Positions 1 through 7,469 of a stretch of DNA of 64,000 bases are shown here, piece by piece. The stretch is taken from the NCBI RefSeq assembly GCF_024198175.1, contig NZ_JAJVKV010000023.1, positions 1 through 64,000 on the forward strand. Direction: 5' to 3'. The notes under the pieces were generated by a model. The model was not told where the DNA came from and searched no databases. It was given only the letters and a program-made list of their open reading frames with translations. Position 1 is the first letter of the stretch, and every line of letters starts with the position of its first letter. Origin of the DNA: Pyxidicoccus xibeiensis. Its GTDB lineage: Bacteria; Myxococcota; Myxococcia; Myxococcales; Myxococcaceae. Made by a program: the position numbers and the translations under genes.

Positions 1-23
1 TCTTCTACTTAGGCTTGCTATTT

Positions 24-39
24 GGTTTTCAAAGACCGA
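24..39 (-). promoter_or_regulatory. boxA-like antitermination site of an rRNA leader
   Basis: On the minus strand this reads TCGGTCTTTGAAAACC, close to the boxA element (TGCTCTTTGAAAAC type) in the leaders of bacterial rRNA operons. It lies about 77 bp downstream of the last of the promoter-like repeats described below and points left, so the 16S rRNA gene should start just outside the window. boxA recruits NusB/S10 for antitermination. The match and orientation are seen; the rRNA operon itself is inferred. Confidence 0.65.
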
Positions 40-115
40 GTCGCTTGTACCACCCGCGACTTTTTGCTACTGTTTGCTTCCTGCCGCCTGCCGTTTTCAA
101 CCGGCGGGGCCGCAG

Positions 116-144
116 TTTCTATTCAAGTCCGCGTCCGTTGTCAA
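116..144 (-). promoter_or_regulatory. rRNA promoter repeat, gene-proximal copy
   Basis: Minus strand: TTGACA at 144-139, a 17-nt spacer, TAGAAA at 121-116, then a G+C-rich discriminator. It is the copy nearest the boxA. The repeated unit starts with G before TTGACA and ends in a CGGCCCC-like run. Near-consensus -35, correct spacing and a G+C-rich discriminator are typical of stringently controlled rRNA promoters. Confidence 0.65.
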
Positions 145-224
145 CTTCGACTTTCGCGTCCTTGGGGCCTTCGGAGTCCTCAGCGCCGCCCAGTGGCTTC
201 CGCTGTTTCTTCCGAGGGGCGCGG

Positions 225-254
225 CTTCTACCGCTTCGCCGCCTCCCGTGTCAA
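225..254 (-). promoter_or_regulatory. rRNA promoter repeat, second copy
   Basis: Minus strand: TTGACA at 254-249, an 18-nt spacer, TAGAAG at 230-225, followed by CCGCGCCCC. It shares the -10 and discriminator with the copies at 329 and 452. A plus-strand GTTGAC at 265-270 forms an inverted repeat with the GTCAAC at 250-255 that overlaps the -35. Confidence 0.65.
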
Positions 255-328
255 CCGCTGCTTCGTTGACTTTCCCAACCGGGCTGCCCGCTCTGCTGCT
301 TTCGGGCTGCGCTTCGTCGGGGTCGCGG

Positions 329-356
329 CTTCTACCACCACCGCGTCTTCTGTCAA
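329..356 (-). promoter_or_regulatory. rRNA promoter repeat, third copy
   Basis: Minus strand: TTGACA at 356-351, a 16-nt spacer, TAGAAG at 334-329, then CCGCGACCCC. It also has an inverted GTTGAC on the plus strand (365-370), 7 nt beyond the GTCAAC at 352-357, so the -35 lies inside a short dyad as in the second copy. Confidence 0.65.
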
Positions 357-451
357 CTCGCTGCGTTGACCGCCATATTCCGTCTTGTGCCTGCTGCCCA
401 CCCGGAAGTGCCTTCCGCGCCAGTGCGCGGGCTTCCGTGTGAGGGGCGCGG

Positions 452-479
452 CTTCTACCACCGCCGCGTCTTGAGTCAA
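452..479 (-). promoter_or_regulatory. rRNA promoter repeat, fourth copy
   Basis: Minus strand: TTGACT at 479-474, a 16-nt spacer, TAGAAG at 457-452, then CCGCGCCCC. The -10/discriminator block is identical to the copy at 225. Copies are 104 to 123 bp apart, which fits duplication of a promoter unit rather than chance matches. Confidence 0.65.
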
Positions 480-582
480 CCGCTTCCTGCCGACCACTTC
501 ATCCCAGCTCCGACTCCCTTGAGTCGGCTACCCGCTCCACCACCATCGACGCCCGCCGGTTCACCACCACCATCTGATCGAC

Positions 583-611
583 CATCTATGGAGCGCTGCG
601 CCAGATGTCAA
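583..611 (-). promoter_or_regulatory. possible fifth, diverged upstream promoter
   Basis: Minus strand: TTGACA at 611-606, a 17-nt spacer, TAGATG at 588-583. It keeps the G before TTGACA but lacks the CCGCGCCCC discriminator, so it is either a diverged copy or an independent promoter. It is the farthest upstream of the set. Confidence 0.5.
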
Positions 612-904
612 CTCGTTGTCACACGAGCCGCTCCGTCTGCTCCCGGGCTCAGCAGAAGCTCTCCATAACGGAGGGCTCCGAACATCGACCCGCGGTCTTA
701 TTCGTTCTTGCTCAGAGAACCTCAGCGCTTGAAGCGCGCTGACTCCGGTGGGTGACGCTGTGTGTCGCCGGAGGTGGGCGGCTTATCCACCAACTCCTTA
801 GGCGGCGCAAGAAGTTTGATTCCCACCACTCGCGCCCGGCACGACTGCAGCCCGTCCAGGTAATGGGGAAAACCACCCTCCCCTACTGGCCCATTCCCGG
901 AGCG
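612..904. other. non-coding stretch between the rRNA promoters and gmk
   Basis: I see no credible gene here. An imperfect inverted repeat CTCCGG...CCGGAG (about 736-767) could act as a terminator for gmk, which ends at 905, but it has no T-run. A short tRNA T-loop-like string near 818-830 has no matching stems. Minus-strand transcription from gmk could also read into the rRNA promoter region. Confidence 0.4.
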
Positions 905-1534
905 TCAGCCTCCGACGCCCAGGCCCAGGTTCGACACGTCCACCCTTCCGCGCCTGCAGCGCTCGGCCACCACCACCGAGCGCAGCTCGCTGTAGGCGCG
1001 CTCGAAGTCGTCGTTCACCACGATGTAGTCATACGAGGCGATTCCGCGCTCCATCTCCGAGCGGGCGGCCAGCATCCGGCGGCGGATGGTCTCATCCGAG
1101 TCCGTCTTCCGGTCCCTCAGCCGCCGCTCCAGCTCCTCCATGGAGGGCGGGAGGATGAAGATGGTCACCGCGTCAGGGTGCTTGCGCTTGATGGCCTGCC
1201 CGCCCTGCACGTCGATGTCGAAGATGGCCGCACTCCGGCGCGCCCTCGCGTCATCCACCGCCGACTGGGGGCTGCCGTAGAAGTGGTGGTGGACCTCGGC
1301 CCACTCGACGAACTCGCCCTTTTCAATCTTCGACTGGAAGGTGGCGACGTCGACGAAGTGGTAGTCCACCCCGTCGCGCTCGTTTCCGCGAGGACGCCGG
1401 GTGGTGACGCTGATGGAGAAGACCGCGTCCGGCGTCTCCCTGAGGAGTCGGTGGGCGAGGGTGGTCTTCCCCGCCCCGGAGGGCGCGGACAGGACGAGCA
1501 ACAGACCCGGCTGGAGGATGGTGGGCGCGTTCAT
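905..1534 (-). CDS. gmk: guanylate kinase
   Basis: Cytoplasmic enzyme that phosphorylates GMP (or dGMP) to the diphosphate using ATP, in purine nucleotide synthesis. The 209-residue product has the P-loop SAPSGAGKTT at residues 16-25, the GMP-binding stretch SVTTRRPR at about 42-49, the DIDVQGG motif near 107 and the lid region RRRMLAA. Length and motif order match Gmk. The ATG overlaps the stop of yicC by 4 bp, so translation is probably coupled. yicC-gmk is a common pairing. The C-terminal end (GLGVGG) is short and unremarkable. Confidence 0.96.
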   Translation of the reverse strand: MNAPTILQPGLLLVLSAPSGAGKTTLAHRLLRETPDAVFSISVTTRRPRGNERDGVDYHFVDVATFQSKIEKGEFVEWAEVHHHFYGSPQSAVDDARARRSAAIFDIDVQGGQAIKRKHPDAVTIFILPPSMEELERRLRDRKTDSDETIRRRMLAARSEMERGIASYDYIVVNDDFERAYSELRSVVVAERCRRGRVDVSNLGLGVGG

Positions 1535-2409
1535 TCGACGTTCTGGACCTGTTCGCGGATGCGCTCGACCTCGGCCTTCATCGAGACCACGCGCGCGGAG
1601 ATCTCCGCGTGCTGGCTCTTGGAGCCGGTCGTGTTCACCTCGCGGTGCATCTCCTGCACGAGGAAATCCATTCGGCGGCCAGCAGGCTCGCTGCTCGCCA
1701 TGAGGGCTCGGAACTGCTCGAGGTGGCTGGCGAGGCGGGTGACCTCCTCGGCGATGTCCGTGCGCTCGGCGAAGAGGGCCACCTCCTGCGCCAGGCGCTG
1801 GGGGTCCACTGCCACGCCCCGCGCGAGCTCGGCGATACGGTCCGTGAGCCGCTGCTGGTACTCCTGCACGGCGCGCGGTGCGAGGTGCGCCACCTCCTGG
1901 CTCCAGCCCTCCAGCAGCTTGAGCCGGGCATCGAGGTCCGCGTGGATGGCCTCGCCCTCGACGAGGCGCATCTTCTCCAGCGCCGTGAGCGCCTGCTCCA
2001 GGGCGGCCTGCAGCGCCTGGGTCGCGGACTCCAGGTCCACGACCTTCTCCTCCAGGCGGACGACGCCAGGCTGGTTGGCCACCTGGGACCAGGCGACCTC
2101 TCCCACCAGCCCCAGCTCCTTGGCGAGCTCTCGGAAGGCGCGCACGTACTCGCGCGCGAGTGCCATGTCCACGGTGGGGACGGTGCCAGCCGCGGTGGGC
2201 GCCTGCCGCTTCACGAGCAGCTCTACGGAGCCACGGGCCAGCCTGTCCTTCACCTGCTTCGTCACCACGGGCTCCAGCGACGAGAGCTCTCTGGGCAGGC
2301 GCGCCTTCACTTCACAGAACTTGTGGTTGAGCGAGCGCAGCTCGACGGAGACTTCCTCGTCCCCCACCCGCGCGCGGCCCGCTCCAAACCCGGTCATGCT
2401 CTTCAGCAT
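1531..2409 (-). CDS. yicC: YicC family endoribonuclease-like protein
   Basis: YicC/YloC-family protein; E. coli members have been reported to act in RNA turnover. The chosen ATG gives the family's conserved start (LKSMTGFGAG) and 292 residues, the usual length. A longer frame reaches 2460, but those residues overlap the promoter and are not family-like. The C-terminal DUF1732 signature includes RRMDFLVQEMHREVNTTGSK, with E at the expected positions. It is the first gene of a yicC-gmk operon. A promoter with its -10 at 2417-2422 would start transcription within a base or two of the ATG, so the mRNA may be leaderless. Confidence 0.92.
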   Translation of the reverse strand: MLKSMTGFGAGRARVGDEEVSVELRSLNHKFCEVKARLPRELSSLEPVVTKQVKDRLARGSVELLVKRQAPTAAGTVPTVDMALAREYVRAFRELAKELGLVGEVAWSQVANQPGVVRLEEKVVDLESATQALQAALEQALTALEKMRLVEGEAIHADLDARLKLLEGWSQEVAHLAPRAVQEYQQRLTDRIAELARGVAVDPQRLAQEVALFAERTDIAEEVTRLASHLEQFRALMASSEPAGRRMDFLVQEMHREVNTTGSKSQHAEISARVVSMKAEVERIREQVQNVE

Positions 2410-2416
2410 TGGGCGG

Positions 2417-2445
2417 TTGCTAGGGGCTTTCTGTCCCCAGGTCAA
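2417..2445 (-). promoter_or_regulatory. promoter of yicC-gmk
   Basis: Minus strand: TTGACC at 2445-2440, an exact 17-nt spacer, TAGCAA at 2422-2417. The predicted start point, about 7 nt downstream, falls at 2410 or 2409, and the yicC ATG is at 2409-2407. The motif match is good; the leaderless reading is inferred. Confidence 0.55.
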
Positions 2446-2454
2446 GCCGCACGC

Positions 2455-2482
2455 TTGCACCCCTCATAGTTCTGTGTAGGGT
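2455..2482 (+). promoter_or_regulatory. possible promoter of the GT9 gene
   Basis: TTGCAC at 2455-2460, a 16-nt spacer and TAGGGT at 2477-2482 would start transcription near 2489, a few bases before the ATG at 2493. The -10 is weak. It lies back to back with the yicC promoter, so the two regulatory regions are compressed into about 80 bp. Confidence 0.35.
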
Positions 2483-2492
2483 CCGCCGCGAG

Positions 2493-3599
2493 ATGTCCTG
2501 GCACAAGCGGCTCGAGTTGTGGGCGAAGCTGGCGCTGGCGCTCGTGGCGTCCGCCCTGTTCTGGCGCCCGGGCCGCAGACGCCGCCCTGGGAGTTCCCTG
2601 CCCGTCCCCCGGAAGGTGCTGCTCGTGCGGCCCGACAACCGCGTGGGCGAGGCGCTGCTCACCACCCCATTGCTCCGGACCCTCAAGGCGCACGTGCATC
2701 CCGCTCCGGAGGTCCACGTCCTCGTACATGCGAAGGTGGCGCGCGTGATGGCGGGCCATCCGGACGCGGACGCGGTCATCGCGTTCGACCGGCGCCGACT
2801 CTGGCTGGGCCCCCTGGCGCCCGGGCTCCAGGTCCTTCGTCGCGCCCGCTATGACGTCGTGGTGGACTGCGCCAACTGGGAATCCCCCTCGGTCACCAGC
2901 GCGCTCGTCTCGCGCATCGCCGGGCCGCATGCGGTGGTCATCGGTCCCGACGTGTGGCCGGTGTCCCGCCTCCACTCGCTGTCCGTGCCCGCCCGCACGG
3001 ACACCCGGAACGAGGCCGTGCAGCGCACGCACCTGCTCACGCCCCTCACGGGCGGCACCATGGTCCGCACCCTGTCGTTCCGCGAGCCGGCCGTGGGTCC
3101 CGCCATCCGCACGTACCTGGAGGCGAACGCCGGCACCGCATCTGCGGTCATCAACCCCGGCGGACGCCTGGGTCCACGACGGATTCCGCCCCAGGCCTTC
3201 GCCGCCGCCGCCCGGACCCTGCTGGAGATGGGGCGCGTTCCCATCGTCACCTGGGGCCCTGGAGAGGAAGAGCTCGCCCGCACCGTGGTGGACGCCGCTC
3301 CAGGAGCCCGAATGGCCCCCGCCACCAACCTGGACGAGCTGGCGGCCCTCATGCGCGCCGCCGGCCTCACCGTCTGCAACAACACCGGCCCCATGCACCT
3401 CTCGGTGGCCGTGGGGGCTCCCACCCTGGCCTTCTTCCTCCGGATGGACATGGAGCGCTGGGGCCATGCCTATGCCCCCCACCGCATGGTGGACCTCACC
3501 GCGCTCGTGGATGGCTCGGGAGGACAGGGCCTGGAGGCTCGTGCTGCCGACGAGGTCCGGGACTTCGCCGCCGCGCTTTCCCACGCGGGCGGCCGGTAG
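2493..3599 (+). CDS. glycosyltransferase family 9 (heptosyltransferase-like)
   Basis: Probable ADP-heptose:LPS heptosyltransferase of the WaaC/WaaF/RfaF type, adding heptose to the inner core at the cytoplasmic face of the inner membrane. The 368-residue product has a basic, hydrophobic N-terminus (1-35), the GT9 opening VLLVRPDNRVGEALLTTPLL near 44-63, and the donor-site motif CNNTGPMHLSVAVGAPT around 291-307. Neighbouring hldA, hldC, waaA and lpxK support an LPS role. It converges on the small Trm112-like gene with only 3 bp between stops. The acceptor is not evident from sequence, so no specific symbol is given. Confidence 0.85.
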   Translation: MSWHKRLELWAKLALALVASALFWRPGRRRRPGSSLPVPRKVLLVRPDNRVGEALLTTPLLRTLKAHVHPAPEVHVLVHAKVARVMAGHPDADAVIAFDRRRLWLGPLAPGLQVLRRARYDVVVDCANWESPSVTSALVSRIAGPHAVVIGPDVWPVSRLHSLSVPARTDTRNEAVQRTHLLTPLTGGTMVRTLSFREPAVGPAIRTYLEANAGTASAVINPGGRLGPRRIPPQAFAAAARTLLEMGRVPIVTWGPGEEELARTVVDAAPGARMAPATNLDELAALMRAAGLTVCNNTGPMHLSVAVGAPTLAFFLRMDMERWGHAYAPHRMVDLTALVDGSGGQGLEARAADEVRDFAAALSHAGGR

Positions 3600-3602
3600 A
3601 CG

Positions 3603-3794
3603 TCACTCGCCAGGAGGGAGTGGAGAGACGGTCCGCTCGGGCACCATCCGAGGGACGCCCTCTTCCACGGGCCAGGTGAGGTGACAGCGCGGGCAGTGGA
3701 CCTCCGAGCGCATTGCGCTCTCGGCCACCTCGAGTGGGCCCTTGCAGTGCGGGCAGCCCAGCACGTCCTTCAGCACTGCCTCCAATGGGGGCAT
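3603..3794 (-). CDS. Trm112-like small zinc-binding protein
   Basis: A 63-residue protein of the Trm112/UPF0434 (YcaR) family. Two CxxC pairs (C14-C17 and C34-C37) form a zinc site, and the C-terminal VEEGVPRMVPE matches the family's Pro-rich end. In E. coli the homologue sits beside lpxK and kdsB; here it directly follows hldC (3 bp gap) in the same LPS operon, which is a comparable setting. In other organisms Trm112 activates methyltransferases; no partner is visible here. Function is therefore family-level only. Confidence 0.85.
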   Translation of the reverse strand: MPPLEAVLKDVLGCPHCKGPLEVAESAMRSEVHCPRCHLTWPVEEGVPRMVPERTVSPLPPGE

Positions 3795-3797
3795 GGG

Positions 3798-4286
3798 CTA
3801 CTTCGCACCCTCACGGCCGAGACGCCGGGCGAGGTCCGTGGTGCTGTGGTCCTTCGGGTCACCCGACACCGCCGTGCGGCCACCGTAGGCGCGAACCTCG
3901 TCCGCCTCGGGGATGCTGTCCGGCGTGTAGTCCGTGCCCTTCACGTGCACGTCCGGCTTCAGGGCCCGGATGATGCCGCGCACGTTGGGCTCATCGAAGA
4001 TGAGCACCCGGTCCGTGCAGGCGAGCGCGGCCACGAGCTCCGCCCGCTCGGCCTCGGGGATGTAGGGGCGCCCCGGGCCCTTGTACGCCCGGGTGGAAGC
4101 GTCCGAGTTCACCGCCACCACCAGCACGTCCGCGAGCGCCCGAGCCCCCTCCAGATAGCGCACGTGGCCCACGTGCAGCAGGTCGAAGACGCCGTTGGCC
4201 AGCGCCACCGTTCGGCCCTCGGCCCGCCAACGCTCGCGCTCCTCGGCAATCCTCGTGAGCGGCTGGAGCTTCTCCATGGTGTTCAT
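3798..4286 (-). CDS. hldC: D-glycero-beta-D-manno-heptose 1-phosphate adenylyltransferase
   Basis: Cytidylyltransferase-fold enzyme that activates heptose 1-phosphate with ATP to make ADP-heptose for the LPS core. The 162-residue protein matches the C-terminal half of E. coli HldE (RfaE domain II): NGVFDLLHVGH with the HxGH nucleotide site at residues 38-41, and a later GTDYTPDSIPEADEV segment. Kinase and adenylyltransferase are separate genes here, overlapping by 4 bp with hldA, whereas enterics fuse them. A second in-frame ATG lies at 4277. Also called rfaE2. Confidence 0.92.
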   Translation of the reverse strand: MNTMEKLQPLTRIAEERERWRAEGRTVALANGVFDLLHVGHVRYLEGARALADVLVVAVNSDASTRAYKGPGRPYIPEAERAELVAALACTDRVLIFDEPNVRGIIRALKPDVHVKGTDYTPDSIPEADEVRAYGGRTAVSGDPKDHSTTDLARRLGREGAK

Positions 4287-5314
4287 CGCGCGTTCCTCAG
4301 CTCTTCCAGCAGCTCATCCCGAGACACTGTCGCGGTGCCCGGCTTCTGCACCACCAGCGAGCCCGCCACGTTCGCCAGCCGTGCCGCCTCGCCGAACGAG
4401 GCCCCCGCCGCCAGGGCCAGCGAGAAGGTGGCAATCACCGTGTCCCCCGCGCCCGTCACGTCCACCGCCGCCTTCGCGCCGTACACGGGGATGTGGTCCA
4501 CCCCACCCTCGGCGTCGAAGAGCGTCATGCCATGCCGGCCCCGTGTCACCAGCAGGGCCCGGCACTGCAGCCTTCGCACCGCCTCGTGCCCGGCTTCCAA
4601 CAGGTCCGCCTCCGTGCGCACCGGACGCCCGGCGAGCGCCTCCAGCTCCGGCTCGTTGGGCTTGCACACCGTCAGGCCCGCGAAGGACGACAGCGCATAG
4701 CGGCTGTCCACGCAGACGGGCAGGCCGTCACCGGCCAGGCGCCGGAGCACCTCGCGCACCTCTTCACCCAGCACGCCCGCGCCGTAGTCGGACACCACGA
4801 CCGCGTCCGCATCCTTCGCCGCTGCCTCCACCTGCTTCGCGAGCGCCTTGCGCATGCGGGGTGGCAGCGCCCCCCGCTGCCCCCTGTCCAGTCGCAACAT
4901 CTGCTGGCGCGTGGTGCTCACCCCGCCCGCGAGGATGCGCGTCTTCGTCTCCGTCTCGATGCCGCGCCCGCTCACCGCGTGCAGCCGGATGCCGGCCTCC
5001 TCGAACAACCGGCGCAGCGCGCTGCCCATCTCGTCGACACCCAGCGCGCCTACCGCCGTCACCTGCCCGGAGAGCGCCCGGACGTTGGCCGCCACGTTGG
5101 CGCCGCCGCCCAGCTTCACCTCCGCGGACTCGTAGCGAACGATGAGGACTGGCGCCTCACGGCTGACCCGGTCCGTCTGTCCGTAGATGTAGTGGTCGGC
5201 GACCAGGTCCCCCACCAGCAGCACCCGACGGCGCGCGAAGGTGAGTGGCAGGCGAGTGGGCGAAGACAACGAGCGAGCGGGCGAGACTGCGGCCATGGCG
5301 GCGGTTTGTCCCAC
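4283..5314 (-). CDS. hldA: D-glycero-beta-D-manno-heptose-7-phosphate kinase
   Basis: PfkB/ribokinase-family kinase that phosphorylates heptose 7-phosphate at O-1, upstream of HldC in ADP-heptose synthesis. The 343-residue product has the substrate-site motif KLGGGANVAANVRAL at about 67-81 and the C-terminal PfkB signature DVTGAGDTVIATFSLAL around 286-302, with the catalytic Asp in GAGD. Start is uncertain: GTG at 5314 has GAGGGG just upstream; an ATG at 5296 is possible and would remove six residues. The stop overlaps the hldC start. Also called rfaE1. Confidence 0.92.
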   Translation of the reverse strand: MGQTAAMAAVSPARSLSSPTRLPLTFARRRVLLVGDLVADHYIYGQTDRVSREAPVLIVRYESAEVKLGGGANVAANVRALSGQVTAVGALGVDEMGSALRRLFEEAGIRLHAVSGRGIETETKTRILAGGVSTTRQQMLRLDRGQRGALPPRMRKALAKQVEAAAKDADAVVVSDYGAGVLGEEVREVLRRLAGDGLPVCVDSRYALSSFAGLTVCKPNEPELEALAGRPVRTEADLLEAGHEAVRRLQCRALLVTRGRHGMTLFDAEGGVDHIPVYGAKAAVDVTGAGDTVIATFSLALAAGASFGEAARLANVAGSLVVQKPGTATVSRDELLEELRNAR

Positions 5315-5327
5315 AGGGCCCCTCGCC

Positions 5328-6440
5328 TCACAAGTCGCGCGGCATGTCCGTCAGCCCGAGCGCCCGGCGAAGGTGGGACTCGCCCTCCAGCACCTCCACC
5401 CCCAATCGCACCACCCATGCCTCGAAATCAGCGGGCAGGCGCACCGCGTCCTTCTCCGTCGTCACCACGCGCACGCCCTGCCGCGCCGCTCGGGCGGCCA
5501 CGTCACGAAGCTCTTCCCCCGTGAAGCGGTGGTGGTCCGGGAAGAGCGCCGCGTCGCGGACCTCGGTGCCGAGAGACTGGAGCGTCCGCAGGAAGCCCCC
5601 TGGCCGGGCGAGCCCTGCCAGTGCGAGCACCGGCTGCCCGGCCAGTGCTCCCGTGGGATGGACCTCGCCCGAGGGAGACAGCCAGGCCGTGGGCCGGTAG
5701 TTCGTGCGGACCCGGGGGATATCGGACGCCATGGGCAGGAGCGGGCCTGCCAGCGCTCCTTGCGATTCCCCAGGGACGGCCGCCGCGCGCACCCACAGCA
5801 GCGTGGCCCTGCGCAGAGACGAACCCGGCTCACGCAACGGACCGCGCGGGAGCATGTGGCCATTGCCGAGGCCTACCGATTCGTCCACCACGACGAGGTC
5901 CTCGTCTCGGGCGAGCCGGCGGTGCTGGAAGCCGTCGTCGAGCAGCACCGTGTCCAGACCGAACTCGTCGCGCGCCCGGTACGCCGCGGCCACACGGTCC
6001 GCTCCCACGAACAGACGCGCCTGGGGACACCGGCGCGCGAGCAGCAGCGGTTCGTCTCCCGCCTCATCCACGGAGGGCAGGGGCTCCGTTCCGATGAAGG
6101 TCAGCGGCTCTCGCGAGCCCCGCCCGTAGCCCCGCGTGAGGATTCCCACCTTGCGACCCTCGCGGACCAGCAGCTCCGCCAGGTGGAGCACCGCCGGCGT
6201 CTTGCCCGTCCCCCCCACGTTGAGGTTGCCCACGGAGATGACGCGCAGGCCCTCCACACGGTGGGCACGCAGCACACCCGCGTCGTAGAGCGCCCTTCTC
6301 AGCGTCACCGCGACCGCGTAGGTCCACGAGAGGGCCGTCAGCGGAGACAGGAGCGCGCGGCGTCCCCAGGGCTCGGGAGCCGGCGGGTAGAAGACCCGCT
6401 CGATGGCCGTGGGGGCGTTGGAGGATGGCGCGGTGCTCAC
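5328..6440 (-). CDS. lpxK: tetraacyldisaccharide 4'-kinase
   Basis: Inner-membrane-associated kinase that phosphorylates the 4' position of the tetraacyldisaccharide to give lipid IVA. The 370-residue protein has a hydrophobic N-terminal stretch (about 29-55), the P-loop NVGGTGKTP at 74-82, LDDGFQHRRL near 166, FPDHHRFTGEEL near 292 and TTEKDAVRL near 322, all family hallmarks. It begins with GTG, overlapping the stop of the upstream glycosyltransferase by 4 bp. It is part of the waaA-GT-GT-lpxK-hldA-hldC run, so lipid A phosphorylation and core sugar supply are co-transcribed. Confidence 0.95.
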   Translation of the reverse strand: MSTAPSSNAPTAIERVFYPPAPEPWGRRALLSPLTALSWTYAVAVTLRRALYDAGVLRAHRVEGLRVISVGNLNVGGTGKTPAVLHLAELLVREGRKVGILTRGYGRGSREPLTFIGTEPLPSVDEAGDEPLLLARRCPQARLFVGADRVAAAYRARDEFGLDTVLLDDGFQHRRLARDEDLVVVDESVGLGNGHMLPRGPLREPGSSLRRATLLWVRAAAVPGESQGALAGPLLPMASDIPRVRTNYRPTAWLSPSGEVHPTGALAGQPVLALAGLARPGGFLRTLQSLGTEVRDAALFPDHHRFTGEELRDVAARAARQGVRVVTTEKDAVRLPADFEAWVVRLGVEVLEGESHLRRALGLTDMPRDL

Positions 6441-7465
6441 CGGGCTTGCCTCACCCGTTCATAGAGTTCGAGCACGGCTCCGGCGATTCGGGCGTTCGAA
6501 GGGTGCGCCACCGGGGCACACTGCCCGGAGAGCGCGGCGGCGACCACCGCGGCTGGCGTAGGGGAGGCGACTCGCGCATCGGCCAGGTCAGGCAGGGCGC
6601 CCTCCTCCACCGCCACCACCCGCACTCCGCACGCCCTGGCCTGTGCTGCGGCCCTCGCGCTCCAGTCGTTGCCCAAGCCGAGCAGCCACACCTCGTCCAG
6701 CGCCCTCAGCCAGCGCGCGAAGGCTTCTCCCTGCTGGTAGCCCGCGAACGTCACCGCGTCCGACAGGCCCAGCTGATCTACCTGCCTCCGCGTCGCCTCC
6801 AACAGCGCACCGTCACCCACGAGGACGAGCCGGGCCTGCGGCCGCTCCCTCCGGTACAGGGCGAAGGCCTCCACGCCCACCGCGTGACGCCGCGAGGGCT
6901 GGAAGGTGGAGACCATTCCGAGCAACGGCGCCCCCGTGAGCCCCAGCTCGCTTCGCAGCGCCTGCCGGTCATCCGCCAGGTGGAACCGTGGGTCCACCAG
7001 TGCGGGTAGGACCTCAGCGGTCCTCCCCTTCTCCCGCAGCCGGGGCAACAGCACGCTCGCCGGCACCGTGTAGGCGTCCGCCGCGGGCAGCGAGGCGCGC
7101 AGCGAGCGCGGCGCATGGAGCGAGCGCACCAACACCGCCCCCCGGGGCCGGCCCCACCTCGCGAGCAGGTGGTCGTGGCTGAAGTGCGAGTGCACCACGT
7201 CCAGCTTCCTCGCCTTCAGCTGGCGCAGGTCGCGCCACATCGACCAGGGAGGTGACTTCACCGACAGCTCCAGGCCTCCCTCGTCCAGCAGCCCGAGCTC
7301 CCGGAAGCGCGGCACCGCGGGCTCCTCCGCCGGCACGTCCTTGCGCCGCCGGTCCACCGCCACCGTCACCTCGTGGCCGGCCTCGCGCTGCGCCAGTGCC
7401 AGCAGCGCCACGTTCTCCGCGGGGCCGCTGAAGAAGGGACTCGCCAGCAGGTGGAGGATTCGCAT
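6437..7465 (-). CDS. GT4-type glycosyltransferase
   Basis: Cytoplasmic retaining glycosyltransferase of the GT-B fold, probably adding an LPS core or O-antigen sugar. The 342-residue product opens with MRILHLLASPFFSGPAENVA, a typical GT4 N-terminus, has HSHFSHDHLLARW in the acceptor domain and GMVSTFQPSRRH plus RLVLVGDGALLEATRRQ in the donor domain. The usual C-terminal EGFGLxxLEA glutamate region is weak (LLGLGNDWSARAAAQARACG), so donor binding may differ. It sits 4 bp after another GT4 gene and overlaps lpxK. Sugar specificity cannot be read. Confidence 0.82.
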   Translation of the reverse strand: MRILHLLASPFFSGPAENVALLALAQREAGHEVTVAVDRRRKDVPAEEPAVPRFRELGLLDEGGLELSVKSPPWSMWRDLRQLKARKLDVVHSHFSHDHLLARWGRPRGAVLVRSLHAPRSLRASLPAADAYTVPASVLLPRLREKGRTAEVLPALVDPRFHLADDRQALRSELGLTGAPLLGMVSTFQPSRRHAVGVEAFALYRRERPQARLVLVGDGALLEATRRQVDQLGLSDAVTFAGYQQGEAFARWLRALDEVWLLGLGNDWSARAAAQARACGVRVVAVEEGALPDLADARVASPTPAAVVAAALSGQCAPVAHPSNARIAGAVLELYERVRQAR

Positions 7466-7469
7466 CCGC

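Noticed and set aside
105..480. Possible CRISPR-like repeat array
   Set aside because: The repeated units are about 38 bp at 104-123 bp intervals with differing sequence and spacer sizes. They fit promoter elements in orientation and content, and no cas gene is near.
812..845. tRNA-like T-loop string TTTGATTCCC
   Set aside because: The flanking bases do not pair into a T stem, and no acceptor or anticodon stem can be drawn.
752..2479. Long open frame on the plus strand opposite yicC and gmk
   Set aside because: It is antisense to two clear families, low in complexity and compositionally a shadow of the G+C-rich third positions. Similar long shadows occur opposite bamA, leuS and the susC-like gene.
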